From the NCBI GenBank assembly GCA_003583745.1, contig QXPY01000018.1, positions 1-64,000 on the forward strand: DNA of 64,000 bases, read 5' to 3'. The notes beneath the pieces are model-generated. The model was not told the origin of the DNA and searched no databases. It worked only from the letters and a program-made list of their open reading frames with translations. A program made the position numbers and the translations under genes. Shown piece after piece: positions 9,151-17,189 of the stretch; positions within the stretch are counted from its first letter, which is position 1, and every line of letters begins with the position of its first letter. The stretch comes from Rhodocyclales bacterium GT-UBC. Lineage in GTDB: Bacteria; Pseudomonadota; Gammaproteobacteria; Burkholderiales; Rhodocyclaceae.

Positions 9151-9877
9151 CGTGATGTTGGCGCTGGCCCGGACTTTCGGCAGCCTGCGCAGCGGCAAGG
9201 TCTGGCTTTATGTTCTGGTGCCGGCACTGTTCTCCTTCGTTCTCTGGATCGTGCTGGCAATTTGGGGCCTGGGCTGGGTGGTCGACTGGCTGCTCGGCCA
9301 TCCGCCGATGTCCTTGCTGATCGCCTGGGGCGTTGCCTGGCTGGCCCATATCCTGGCCTATCTGGGCGGCTGGATGGCGATCTTTGCCGGTGCTTACCTG
9401 ACGGCCTCGCTGCTTGCTGCACTGGTCATCATGCCCTTGCTGCTCAAGCACTTGTCGGAAACCGAATATGCCGACGTCGCGCCGATGGGCAAGGACAGTT
9501 TTGTCGCCGCCGCCCTCAATAGCGTGCTCGCCTCGCTGGTGTTCGTTGCCGGCTGGTTCCTGAGCTTACCGTTCTGGCTGGTACCGGGGCTATCTCTGGT
9601 GTTACCCCTGTTGCTGATGGCCTGGTTGAATCGTCGGACCTTTGCCTACGACGCCTTGTCGCAACATGCGACGGGCGCCGAGTGGCAACAGTTGCGCCAG
9701 CAGCACAAAGCCCCCTTGTTCATGCTCGGCCTGACCATGGCCTTGCTGGCTCACATCCCGGTGATCGGCCTGCTGGTACCGGCATTGGCCGCGCTATCAT
9801 TCGTCCATTACGGACTGGAAGCCCTGCGCCGTTCGCGTGGTGGGGCAATTGTCAGTATCGAGGGAGAACGTCTATGA
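9143..9877 (+). CDS. EI24 domain (CysZ-like) integral membrane protein
   Basis: A 244-residue protein with about four to five membrane segments, in the EI24/CysZ superfamily. Hydrophobic blocks lie at about 20-50, 55-95, 125-160 and 195-225. CysZ takes up sulfate in enterics, but many betaproteobacterial EI24 proteins have no assigned substrate, and no cysteine-biosynthesis gene is nearby. The ATG at 9143 lies inside the end of hrpA and is preceded by GGGAGG about 10 bases upstream; the next in-frame ATG at 9155 is a weaker alternative. Its stop overlaps the start of the next gene as ATGA, so translational coupling is likely. Confidence 0.8.
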   Translation: MGDVMLALARTFGSLRSGKVWLYVLVPALFSFVLWIVLAIWGLGWVVDWLLGHPPMSLLIAWGVAWLAHILAYLGGWMAIFAGAYLTASLLAALVIMPLLLKHLSETEYADVAPMGKDSFVAAALNSVLASLVFVAGWFLSLPFWLVPGLSLVLPLLLMAWLNRRTFAYDALSQHATGAEWQQLRQQHKAPLFMLGLTMALLAHIPVIGLLVPALAALSFVHYGLEALRRSRGGAIVSIEGERL

Positions 9878-10644
9878 GCCGTACCTTTGGCGCCGTCATC
9901 ATTGGCGACGAGATCCTGTCCGGCAAGCGCCAGGACAAGCACTTCGCAAAAATTGCCGAAATGCTGGGCAGCCGTGGCTTGCGGCTTTCCTGGGTGGAAT
10001 ATCTGGGCGATGACCGCGCACGGCTGGCGGCCACCTTCCGGCGAACGATGGCGGCCGGTGATGTGGTTTTTTCCTGCGGCGGAATTGGCAACACGCCGGA
10101 TGACCATACCCGCCAGGCGGTCGCGGCCGCGCTTGGCGTCGAGCTTGCGCTGCATCCCAGAGGCTACGAGGAGTTGCAGGTCCGCTTCGCCAACGAGGAA
10201 ATCACCGACAAGCGAAAGCTGCTGGTCACCTTCCCGGCTGGTGTCGAGATCATTCCCAACCCGTTCAACCGGATTCCCGGCTTCATGGTCAAGGATCACT
10301 ACTTCGTGCCCGGCTTCCCGCAGATGGCTCATCCGATGATCGAATGGGCGCTGGACAGTTTTTATGCCGACCTGTTCAAGCCAGTCGAGGGCGTGGTCGA
10401 AAAGGCTTTCTTGCTGACCGGGCCGATGGCCTATGAAAGTGCCTTGCTCGATTTGATGGAGCGTATCGTCAAGGATTATCCGAGCTTGCGCCTGTTCTCG
10501 CTGCCCTCGCTGAATGGGACTGAACGCAAACACCTTGAACTCGGGGTCGAGGGCGAACCAGAACTGGTCGATCAGGCGATGGAAGAGATTCGGTGCGAAG
10601 TCGAACGGCGTCAGATCAGTTGGGTCTGGCGGCCGATTCATTGA
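9874..10644 (+). CDS. CinA/MoaB-fold molybdopterin-binding domain protein
   Basis: A 256-residue protein whose N-terminal 170 residues have the MoCF/MoaB fold found at the N-terminus of CinA. The segments FGAVIIGDEILSGKRQDKH and SCGGIGNTPDDHT contain the conserved G-D-E-I-L-x-G and GG(I/T)G-TPDD motifs. The C-terminal nicotinamide-mononucleotide deamidase domain of full-length CinA is absent; the remaining C-terminal part is shorter and unassigned. Such stand-alone proteins are annotated as competence/damage-inducible A-like, but their substrate is unknown and a molybdenum-cofactor role is not shown. The start overlaps the stop of the EI24 gene (ATGA). A bidirectional terminator follows 10 bases after the stop. 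Confidence 0.85.
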   Translation: MSRTFGAVIIGDEILSGKRQDKHFAKIAEMLGSRGLRLSWVEYLGDDRARLAATFRRTMAAGDVVFSCGGIGNTPDDHTRQAVAAALGVELALHPRGYEELQVRFANEEITDKRKLLVTFPAGVEIIPNPFNRIPGFMVKDHYFVPGFPQMAHPMIEWALDSFYADLFKPVEGVVEKAFLLTGPMAYESALLDLMERIVKDYPSLRLFSLPSLNGTERKHLELGVEGEPELVDQAMEEIRCEVERRQISWVWRPIH

Positions 10645-10653
10645 GTTTCAGAC

Positions 10654-10688
10654 GTAAAAAAGCCCGCAAAATCCGCGGGCTTTTTTAC
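10654..10688. terminator. bidirectional rho-independent terminator
   Basis: AAAAAAGCCCGC, a 7-base loop region, then GCGGGCTTTTTT: a strong GC stem flanked by A-tract and T-tract, so it can stop transcription in both directions. It sits between the converging CinA-like gene and the first phasin gene. Confidence 0.9.
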
Positions 10689-10703
10689 GGGAAGAGCCGT
10701 CGC

Positions 10704-11273
10704 TTACTTGGCGGCGGTCTTCTTGGCGGCAGCGCTGGTGGCGCTGACGGCCTTGCTGCTGACTTTGTTGGCGGCAGCCATGTTGGCTTCGGCGATATCC
10801 GACAGTTGTTTGGCCATGCCGGTCAGATTGTCGAAAGCCTTGGTCGAGGCGCTGAGCATGGATTGCATCGTCGCGGCAAAGACATCGCCACCGACCGGGG
10901 CGGCGGTCTTGGCTTTTTCAACGACGCTGTTGGCATTCTTGGTGAAGGTGCTGTACTGGGCTTCCATGACGGAAGTCACTTCCTTCTGCATTTCAGTGAC
11001 CAGGTCGTAAACGCTGCGCGAGTACTCCATCCACTTGTCGACGTTGGGCTTGGCCAGTTCGGCATTCAATTTGGCAGCTTCGTTGGCGTCCTTGGCGGAA
11101 AGCAGTTGCTGAGTGCTGGCAACCGTATTGTTGAAGAACTCGCGGGAGGCAGCCATGTTAAGGGCGGTCAGGCGCTCGACACCGTTGAAGGCCGTACGCA
11201 GTAGGGCGGTCATCACTTCGGCGTTGGCTTTTTGGGCGGCGGCCAGTTGTTCAATATTCGGGTTGCTCATCAT
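10704..11273 (-). CDS. phasin family protein (granule-associated)
   Basis: A 189-residue, mostly helical protein with the phasin_2 pattern: N-terminal region QLAAAQKANAEVMTALLRTAFNGVERL, quoted only in pieces here, with the typical ALNMAASREFF segment, and an alanine/lysine-rich tail ending AAAKKTAAK. Phasins coat polyhydroxyalkanoate granules and control their size and number. CTGGAGAAG lies directly before two consecutive ATGs at 11273 and 11270; either may be used. It is downstream of a second phasin on the same strand, beyond a hairpin, with no clear promoter of its own in the 75-base gap. The two proteins are diverged paralogues, so tandem duplication is likely old. Confidence 0.88.
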   Translation of the reverse strand: MMSNPNIEQLAAAQKANAEVMTALLRTAFNGVERLTALNMAASREFFNNTVASTQQLLSAKDANEAAKLNAELAKPNVDKWMEYSRSVYDLVTEMQKEVTSVMEAQYSTFTKNANSVVEKAKTAAPVGGDVFAATMQSMLSASTKAFDNLTGMAKQLSDIAEANMAAANKVSSKAVSATSAAAKKTAAK

Positions 11274-11310
11274 CTTCTCCAGTTTGTTTATGGTCAGTAC
11301 GGATGAAACA

Positions 11311-11339
11311 AAGCCCCCGCGGTTTAGGCGGGGGCTTTT
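11311..11339 (-). terminator. hairpin terminator between the two phasin genes
   Basis: GCCCCCGC, loop, GCGGGGGC followed by TTTT on one side and AAA on the other. On the minus strand it follows the upstream phasin gene by 9 bases. The short T-run suggests incomplete termination, which would give a longer and a shorter transcript. Confidence 0.65.
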
Positions 11340-11348
11340 ACAACTTGC

Positions 11349-11906
11349 TTACTTGGCTTTCTTGCCGGCAGCGGCGGAGGCGCCGACAGCCTTGACAGTG
11401 GCGTTGGTGGCGGCGGCAACGTTGGCTTCGGCGATTTCAGCAACTTGCTTGGCGGCCTTGTTCATGTTGTCGAAAGCCGAGTTGGCGGCAGCGATGGCGC
11501 TCTTGACGGCGGCAACGGCAACGTCGGAACCGGCCGGGGCAGACTTGGCGGCTTGGTCGAGCAGGCCGGCAACGGTCTTCTGGAAGTCGCTGAACTGAGC
11601 TTCGACCATCTTGGACAACTCTTCCTGGGTCTGGGCGGAAATTTCGTAGACGCTGCGCGAGTAGGCAACAGCCTTTTCGACGTTCGGCTGAGCCAGCGAA
11701 GCCTGGATCGACAGGGCTTCCTGAACGTCCTTGGCACCCATCAGAGCCTTGGCGCCGGAGACGGAATCTTCCATCAGGGAACGGGCAGTGTTCAGGTTCA
11801 GGGCTGCGATGCGCTCGGCAGAGGCCAGAGCGGTGTTGGCCAGAGACAGCAGGGAATCAACGGTGGCCTTGTTGGCGGCAGCGAATTGCTCGGGGGTCTT
11901 GAACAT
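11349..11906 (-). CDS. phasin family protein
   Basis: A 185-residue phasin starting MFKTPEQFAAANKATVDSLL, with the family segment AALNLNTARSLMEDSV and a tail rich in alanine and lysine (ASAAAGKKAK). It is shown by homology to belong with PhaP-like granule-surface proteins; the presence of two phasins implies the organism stores polyhydroxyalkanoate. GGAGATTC stands just before the ATG. Upstream lies a strong sigma70-type promoter (12003-12030) with TGC-rich repeats that look like sites for a PhaR-type repressor. No PHA synthase is in the window. Confidence 0.9.
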   Translation of the reverse strand: MFKTPEQFAAANKATVDSLLSLANTALASAERIAALNLNTARSLMEDSVSGAKALMGAKDVQEALSIQASLAQPNVEKAVAYSRSVYEISAQTQEELSKMVEAQFSDFQKTVAGLLDQAAKSAPAGSDVAVAAVKSAIAAANSAFDNMNKAAKQVAEIAEANVAAATNATVKAVGASAAAGKKAK

Positions 11907-11978
11907 GGTGGAATCTCCGAATTAAAGGTTATGCAAAGCAGTCAAAAAAAACCGTTGCAGCGCATAAGCCTGAAACTC

Positions 11979-12053
11979 ATGCTGCACTGCACCATGAATC
12001 TAATTATAGGCAGGATTGTTATAAAGTCAACTGCTTTTTGTGCGGTGCACCAT
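11979..12053 (-). promoter_or_regulatory. TGC-rich repeats around the phasin promoter (candidate PhaR operators)
   Basis: The octamer TGCACCAT occurs at 11988-11995 and again at 12046-12053, both on the plus strand. The upper copy is part of the palindrome GTGC-GGT-GCAC (12040-12050), just upstream of the -35 box; the lower copy overlaps the expected transcription start. PhaR-type repressors of phasin genes bind TGC-rich sites near the promoter. The assignment is an inference from position and composition. Confidence 0.4.
12003..12030 (-). promoter_or_regulatory. sigma70-type promoter of the phasin genes
   Basis: On the minus strand TTGACT (12030-12025) and TATAAT (12008-12003) are separated by 16 bases. 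This predicts a start near 11996 and a leader of about 90 bases. The surrounding 236-base intergenic region (11907-12142) is AT-rich and shows no coding potential. Confidence 0.7.
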
Positions 12054-12142
12054 TTTTATTTTCTTTTAATTATCAGTGTGTTGAGTGATTGTTTGCGTAT
12101 CTTTACGTATTTTTCGGTATGCGTTTTATTTATGCGCTTGTG

Positions 12143-12745
12143 CTATTCCCTGCTTGGAGGGGTATTCAGGCCTCCAGCCCCCTTCAGTTCCAGTCGTTCG
12201 CCCCGAACGCTGTTTGGCGCGGGTTCGCTTCCCTTGCTCTTGGGCTGGATAATGGCCCGGACTCGCGGTGGCGGAGCTTTAGGGTCTCGGCTTTCGCCGG
12301 CGGTGACCAAATATTTTTCACTGACCGCGTCATACCAGATGTAGTCGCCCTTAACTTCGTCGTCGCCGCTTCTTACCCAAGCGCGATGAAATAGTTCTGC
12401 GATTTCGGTATTGCTGTTGTACTCAATACGTTCAGCTTCGCCATCAACGTATTCGTCCTTACCTTCACGTTTTTGGCGGAAGCGGGCGAGGCCGCCTTTC
12501 CCTGAAAAAGCAGTACCTTTTTGAAAGCCGTATTGATCCTCGGTAACCACTACGCGGTCCGCCTTGAGAATCATGGTTCCCTTTGTGATGACGACATCGC
12601 CTTCAAGAATTTGCACTTTTTTTGCATCGTCGATCGAAATGCGGTTGGCCTCAAGCTGCATGGGTTTGTCGCGATCGGCCTTTTCGGCGTAGGCGGCTTG
12701 GGTCGCAAGAACGCAAAGAATGAGGCTGGCTGAGCGAAGTATCAT
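12143..12745 (-). CDS. lptA: lipopolysaccharide transport periplasmic protein LptA
   Basis: A 200-residue protein with a signal peptide ending near TQAAYA-E and an OstA/LptA domain (about residues 28-150), seen in QLEANRISIDDAKKVQILEG and the repeated beta-jelly-roll pattern of KGTMILKADRVVV. LptA bridges the periplasm, carrying lipopolysaccharide from LptC to LptD. Its ATG overlaps the stop of lptC by 4 bases, so the two are translationally coupled. The usual next gene, lptB, is absent: the next gene downstream is a phasin after a 236-base gap. The C-terminal 30 residues are proline- and charge-rich and extend beyond the typical domain. Confidence 0.9.
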   Translation of the reverse strand: MILRSASLILCVLATQAAYAEKADRDKPMQLEANRISIDDAKKVQILEGDVVITKGTMILKADRVVVTEDQYGFQKGTAFSGKGGLARFRQKREGKDEYVDGEAERIEYNSNTEIAELFHRAWVRSGDDEVKGDYIWYDAVSEKYLVTAGESRDPKAPPPRVRAIIQPKSKGSEPAPNSVRGERLELKGAGGLNTPPSRE

Positions 12746-13323
12746 TTTGTTGCCCTGGGTCGTATGTACAGGCCGGTGACCTGAGATTGCAGCACGAGGG
12801 TGGAAATGTTGTTGTCGAGGGTGGCGCCAATGCCTTTTATCCAGGATTGCCCCTGAGTGATTTCGACCGGGCTGTTGGTAAAGGCAAACCCGGTGTCGGG
12901 TTGAGCTGTCAACTCCGGCATGCGCGCAACCATCTCGGGCCGCTCGCGGGTGGCTGCTCGGGTCAAGTAGACGTCATCCCAGAGGTAGATTGTTTCACCC
13001 TTGGCGGTAACCTTGGCGTGTTTGCTGGTAACGGTAATGGGCGGTGCGTCCTGGCGATAGCTGATCAGAACCGGGGATTCCAGGATGGACGTGTCATCGT
13101 CAGGGTAATGCACCAGAGAAGGCGCTGTCAGTCGATATTTGACTTGGCCAAACTCGTTGAAACGTTTTGCCACGAAATTTTCAGCGACGGCATCAGGATC
13201 ATGACGTAGTTTGCCATCGTGCTTCACTTCGTCATGGCTGATCGCCTTTTGCAGCCAAAAGCTAAGACCTGCGAGGAGCGCAAGCAGAATGATCGGGAAA
13301 AGTTGGCTGGGCCAGTGTTTCAT
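12742..13323 (-). CDS. lptC: lipopolysaccharide export protein LptC
   Basis: A 193-residue bitopic inner-membrane protein, near the 191 residues of E. coli LptC. A single membrane anchor lies at about residues 7-24 (LFPIILLALLAGLSFWLQ), followed by a periplasmic LptC-fold domain with motifs such as RFNEFGQVKYRLTAPSLVHY and ETIYLWDDVYLTR. LptC receives LPS from the LptBFG transporter and passes it to LptA. The start at 13323 was chosen because it gives a normal anchor; the frame is open further upstream but that part does not look like protein. It lies only 61 bases after kdsD, where kdsC is usually found. Confidence 0.9.
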   Translation of the reverse strand: MKHWPSQLFPIILLALLAGLSFWLQKAISHDEVKHDGKLRHDPDAVAENFVAKRFNEFGQVKYRLTAPSLVHYPDDDTSILESPVLISYRQDAPPITVTSKHAKVTAKGETIYLWDDVYLTRAATRERPEMVARMPELTAQPDTGFAFTNSPVEITQGQSWIKGIGATLDNNISTLVLQSQVTGLYIRPRATK

Positions 13324-13384
13324 TGTTTGTGCTGGCGGAGGGCGGAAAATACAGGTTTGGAGACTTCTTGCTGCGCGCTGTTCA

Positions 13385-14383
13385 TCAGATGACTTTTGCC
13401 GTGAACAGGTCGTGCATGTTGAGGGCGCCAACCAGGCGACCGCTTTGGTCTGTAACCAAAAGGGCGTTGATGCGGAGGCGCTCCATCATTTCCACTGCCT
13501 CGACGGCAAGACGTTCGCCTTCGATTGTGCGGGGTGATGGATGCATCACCGAGGCAATCGTTCCTTGATGAAGATCCAGTCGTTTTTCGAATGCACGGCG
13601 CAAGTCGCCATCGGTGAAAATGCCGAGCGCCTTGCCTTCATCGGAAATAATGGCGACCAGGCCGAGGCCTCCACGCGACATGGCAATAATGGCGTCGCTG
13701 ATGCCTGTATCCGGGCCGACGACCGGTACCTTTTCACCGGATCTCATGACGTCGCAGACATGTGTCAGCAAGCGACGGCCCAATGATCCTCCTGGATGCG
13801 AGCGAGCGAAATCCTCTGGGCCAAAGCCTCGAGCATCTAGCAAGGCAACGGCGAGTGCGTCGCCGAGTGCCAGAGCAGCAGTCGTGCTGGCTGTAGGGGC
13901 GAGATTGTTCGGACAGGCTTCCTGGGTGACGCCAGCATCGAGATGTATGTCAGCTTCCCGGGCCAAGGTCGAGTCAGGATCGCCAGTCATGGAAATCAGT
14001 CGGGCGCCGAGACGTTTGACTTGCGGAACAATGCGCAAGAGTTCTTCCGACTCGCCCGAATTGGATAGGGCGAGGAGAATATCGTGACGGGTAATCATGC
14101 CGAGGTCGCCATGGCTGGCCTCGCCTGGATGGACGAAATAGGCTGGGGTTCCCGTGCTGGCCATGGTGGCGGCAATTTTTCGGGCAACGTGTCCGGACTT
14201 TCCCATGCCACTGACGATGACCCGGCCGGCGCTGGAGAGAATCAATTCGACAGCCTGAACGAAGTCGCCGTTGAGGCGATCCTTGAGCGCCTCGACTGCA
14301 CTCGCTTCGATGCTCAGGGTCTGGCGACCCAGTTGCAGAGCGCGTTCCGGCGAAAAGCGAAGGGGCGAGAGGCTTGGGTTCAT
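13385..14383 (-). CDS. kdsD: arabinose-5-phosphate isomerase KdsD (KpsF/GutQ family)
   Basis: A 332-residue enzyme converting ribulose-5-phosphate to arabinose-5-phosphate, the first step toward Kdo for lipopolysaccharide. An SIS domain occupies about residues 45-175 (SGMGKSGHVARKIAATMAST and PGEASHGDLGMI), followed by two CBS domains at about 205-265 and 275-330. Length fits E. coli KdsD (328). The start at 14383 (MNPSLSPLRF) is chosen by length and composition. It heads the minus-strand kdsD-lptC-lptA group and is divergent from the CPA2 antiporter, 53 bases away. The Kdo-8-phosphate phosphatase gene kdsC, normally next, is missing. Confidence 0.93.
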   Translation of the reverse strand: MNPSLSPLRFSPERALQLGRQTLSIEASAVEALKDRLNGDFVQAVELILSSAGRVIVSGMGKSGHVARKIAATMASTGTPAYFVHPGEASHGDLGMITRHDILLALSNSGESEELLRIVPQVKRLGARLISMTGDPDSTLAREADIHLDAGVTQEACPNNLAPTASTTAALALGDALAVALLDARGFGPEDFARSHPGGSLGRRLLTHVCDVMRSGEKVPVVGPDTGISDAIIAMSRGGLGLVAIISDEGKALGIFTDGDLRRAFEKRLDLHQGTIASVMHPSPRTIEGERLAVEAVEMMERLRINALLVTDQSGRLVGALNMHDLFTAKVI

Positions 14384-14436
14384 GGGCTGGCTGCGGTTAT
14401 GATGGTCGGAGTATACCTGAATCGTGAAATCGCCCC

Positions 14437-16395
14437 TTGAGCGCACTTTCCCTCGTCCTTCTATTGCTTGGCGCTTCGGTGATTGCCGTCGTCGTTTTTC
14501 GTCGTTTCAACCTGCCGCCGGTGCTGGGTTATCTTTTGGTCGGCTGCGTACTCGGGCCGCATGCGCTTAATCTGATGAACGATGTGCATCGGGCTGAATA
14601 CCTCGCAGAGTTTGGCGTGGTATTCCTGATGTTCTCCATCGGCCTTGAGTTTTCGTTGCCCAAACTCTATGCGATGAAGCGCATTGTTTTCGGGCTTGGA
14701 TTGCTGCAGGTTGTGGTGAGCATGGTCTTGATTGCCGGGTTGATTATGGTGTTGGGAATCAACTGGCAGTTGGGGATTGCCTTGGGCGGTGTGTTTGCGA
14801 TGTCGTCAACAGCGGTTCTGACCAAGTTGCTGGCTGAGCGCATGCAACTGGATTCGGCTCACGGTCGGGAAATCATGGGGGTCTTGTTGTTTCAGGATCT
14901 TGCGGTGGTTCCCTTGTTGGTATTGATTCCTTCGTTGACCCAGCCACCGGAGAAACTGGCTGTCTTGCTCGGTATAGCCTTGCTCAAGGCAGCCGTTGTC
15001 TTGGCGTTGATTCTGGTCTTTGGCCAGAAGTTGATGCGCAAATGGTTTCATTTTGTTGCGCGTGCCAAATCGTCGGAAGTTTTCATTCTCAACGTCTTGC
15101 TGATTACCCTCGGCTTGGCTACGGTCACCGAGTTGGCGGGCTTGTCGCAGGCTCTCGGTGCTTTCGTGGCCGGAATGCTGATTTCAGAAACCGAGTACCG
15201 ACTGCAGGTTGAAGAAGATATCAAGCCATTTCGTGATGTTCTGATGGGGCTGTTCTTTGTCACGATCGGCGTCAAGCTTGATTTGCACATACTGGTTGGC
15301 TTGTGGTGGCAAATTCTGGCGGCCTTGCTGGCTCTGCTGCTGATCAAGAGCCTTGTCGTCGGTGTGCTGTCCTGGCGTTTGGGGGCGACACCGGGCAATG
15401 CCATACGATCTGCCCTTTGGTTATGCGCAGGAGGGGAGTTCGGTTTCGTGTTGCTCGGTGAAATTGCGCACATGCCAAAACCTGTCGAACAGGTGGCGCT
15501 GACTGCGCTGGTTCTGTCGATGCTGGTTGCGCCATTTGTCGTGCATTACAGCGAACGCATCGTCATGCGCTTTGTTTCGGGTGAATGGCTGTTGCGCTCG
15601 ATGCAATTAACCCAGATTGCCGCTCAGTCGATGGGGACCGAAAAGCACGCCATTCTCTGTGGCTTCGGGCGCAACGGGCAATATCTTGCGCGCTTCCTGG
15701 GGCAGGAAAGCGTTAATTACATCGCGCTGGACCTCGATCCTGACCGGGTGCGTGAAGCGGCCGCCGGGGGGGAGAGTGTGGTCTTCGGAGATGTCGGGCG
15801 AAGAGAAGCCTTGATCGCCGCTGGCTTGATGCGAGCAAGTGTGGTGATCGTGACGATGAGCGATACAGCCTTGGCGGAAAAGGTCTTGCATCACGTTCAA
15901 GCCTTGCGACCGGATGTGCCTGTTGTCGTTCGAACTGCCGATGAGCGGGATATGGAGCGTTTGACCCGTGCGGGGGCAGCCGAGGTCGTGCCCGAAGCCC
16001 TGGAGGCCAGTTTGATGCTGGCCTCGCATGCCTTGGTCCTCCTGGGGATTCCGATCAATCGGGTGCTCAAGCGGATTCGCCAGACACGTTCACAGCGGTA
16101 CAGCTTGTTGCGTGGTTTTTATCGAGGAGTCAGCGATCGGGACCGAGATGATGAAGACGAGCAGCAACCGCGTTTGCATTCCGTCATGTTGGTCAGTGGT
16201 GCAGCGAGTATTGGCAAGACCCTCGATGATCTTAATTTTGAGGCCTTGGGGTGTGAGGTCAGTGCCGTCAGGCGGCGAGGTATTCGTGCAGTCGAGCCGG
16301 CCCCGGAGACGCGCTTGGAGGTGGGGGATGTCGTTGTCTTGCTGGGGATTCCGGAGGCTGTTACGGCAGCGGAGGAGCGACTGCTGCAAAAATGA
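14437..16395 (+). CDS. CPA2 family monovalent cation:proton antiporter with TrkA domains (KefB/YbaL-like)
   Basis: A 652-residue membrane protein. Residues 1-380 form a Na+/H+ exchanger fold with 12-13 segments; residues about 404-520 are a TrkA-N (RCK) nucleotide-binding domain beginning HAILCGFGRNGQYLARFLGQ, here in part GFGRNGQYLARFLG; residues about 565-650 form a TrkA-C domain. It probably exchanges K+ or Na+ for protons under nucleotide control. The start is a TTG at 14437, because only this start includes the complete first membrane segment MSALSLVLLLLGAS. It is divergent from kdsD, the arrangement commonly seen in betaproteobacteria. A hairpin follows at its stop. Whether it is glutathione-gated like KefB cannot be told. 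Confidence 0.88.
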   Translation: MSALSLVLLLLGASVIAVVVFRRFNLPPVLGYLLVGCVLGPHALNLMNDVHRAEYLAEFGVVFLMFSIGLEFSLPKLYAMKRIVFGLGLLQVVVSMVLIAGLIMVLGINWQLGIALGGVFAMSSTAVLTKLLAERMQLDSAHGREIMGVLLFQDLAVVPLLVLIPSLTQPPEKLAVLLGIALLKAAVVLALILVFGQKLMRKWFHFVARAKSSEVFILNVLLITLGLATVTELAGLSQALGAFVAGMLISETEYRLQVEEDIKPFRDVLMGLFFVTIGVKLDLHILVGLWWQILAALLALLLIKSLVVGVLSWRLGATPGNAIRSALWLCAGGEFGFVLLGEIAHMPKPVEQVALTALVLSMLVAPFVVHYSERIVMRFVSGEWLLRSMQLTQIAAQSMGTEKHAILCGFGRNGQYLARFLGQESVNYIALDLDPDRVREAAAGGESVVFGDVGRREALIAAGLMRASVVIVTMSDTALAEKVLHHVQALRPDVPVVVRTADERDMERLTRAGAAEVVPEALEASLMLASHALVLLGIPINRVLKRIRQTRSQRYSLLRGFYRGVSDRDRDDEDEQQPRLHSVMLVSGAASIGKTLDDLNFEALGCEVSAVRRRGIRAVEPAPETRLEVGDVVVLLGIPEAVTAAEERLLQK

Positions 16396-16415
16396 AAGCC
16401 CGCCGGAGCGGGCTT
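16396..16415. terminator. hairpin terminator between antiporter and pilin genes
   Basis: AAGCCCGC-CGGA-GCGGGCTT, a perfect 8-base stem with a 4-base loop directly after the antiporter stop. The T-runs on either side are short and interrupted. It separates two converging genes. Confidence 0.65.
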
Positions 16416-16423
16416 GTCGCTAT

Positions 16424-17092
16424 TCAAAAAGCCGTGCAGACGATATATGTTGTCGCATCAACGATTGCCGTTGTGGCGATGGCGGTGAGTTCCTTGTTTG
16501 AATAAGGGCCGGCGGCAACTCGGACCGAGCCTGTAGCCGTGTTCCCGTCGTCCAGGGTAATGTCGATCTGCTTGGCAAAACGTCCCTGAATCCCCTCCGA
16601 GCAAACAAAATAGGATCCGGTCATGCCGGTGATCGGTGCGGTGCTTTGAATCCCTAAGCGCCCGCCATCTGCGTTGGTGGGTAGGTCATTAGCGGGTGTC
16701 GAGAAACTGGCGCTTCCCGCTGCAAGATTGGCGAGGCGTACCTGCTGCCAGAAGGCGACAGACTCGTCTGTATTGCTTGTTGAGTTATAACTTCCTTCGA
16801 TTCGACCATTTCCAAGGCTTGTTGAGGTTGGCGTGAGAAGGGTGACGCCAGCGGCTGTTGCTGCTCCACTAAGATGGGTAGCTGCGTTCAGGTCGTCTCC
16901 GGGGAGTGCTCTGAATTTGTCTTGGTACCCGTAAACAAAGAGCGGAACGGTTTTGAAGTCGTTAATGAAGTTTTTTACCTTTGCACTATTGATCAGTTCT
17001 TGGCCTTTAAGAACCCCCCCAAGCAATAGGCCGATGATCACCAGTACGATGGCGATTTCGACGAGGGTGAAACCTCCTTGTTTGTTTTTCAT
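16424..17092 (-). CDS. type IV major-pilin-like prepilin
   Basis: A 222-residue prepilin with leader MKNKQGG, cleavage before FTLVE (residue 8) with the conserved glutamate at +5, and a hydrophobic helix (IAIVLVIIGLLLGGVLKG). The segment GYQDKFRALPGDD at about 55-67 is common in a betaproteobacterial pilin group. Cys164 and Cys219 can form the D-region disulfide. It lies apart from the main pilus operon, across the divergent histidine kinase gene, and has its own near-consensus sigma54 promoter at 17124-17139. That, and its typical pilin architecture, suggest it is the major subunit of the MSHA-like pilus encoded at 20-33 kb. CGGAGC precedes the ATG by 5 bases. Confidence 0.88.
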   Translation of the reverse strand: MKNKQGGFTLVEIAIVLVIIGLLLGGVLKGQELINSAKVKNFINDFKTVPLFVYGYQDKFRALPGDDLNAATHLSGAATAAGVTLLTPTSTSLGNGRIEGSYNSTSNTDESVAFWQQVRLANLAAGSASFSTPANDLPTNADGGRLGIQSTAPITGMTGSYFVCSEGIQGRFAKQIDITLDDGNTATGSVRVAAGPYSNKELTAIATTAIVDATTYIVCTAF

Positions 17093-17123
17093 GGGATGCT
17101 CCGTTTAGAATTTGACTCATTTA

Positions 17124-17139
17124 AGCAAATACCAAGCCA
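17124..17139 (-). promoter_or_regulatory. sigma54 (-24/-12) promoter of the pilin gene
   Basis: On the minus strand TGGCTTGGTATTTGCT matches the RpoN consensus TGGCACGNNNNTTGCW at every position except the two bases after TGGC, with exact spacing. The predicted start near 17113 gives a 20-base leader containing the ribosome-binding site. Sigma54 dependence of pilin genes under a PilR-type activator is well known, and a sigma54 activator is encoded in the same cluster. Confidence 0.75.
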
Positions 17140-17189
17140 GTTGAAACTGCTATTTTTCGTCGGTTTCGGGTCACTTTGCATGATACTGG

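Noticed and set aside
16396..16415. Hairpins with GCCCGC or GCGGGC arms as a dispersed repeat family
   Set aside because: Each one (10654, 11311, 16396, 40431, 50370, 63941) lies at a gene end and differs in loop and flanks, so they are ordinary terminators.
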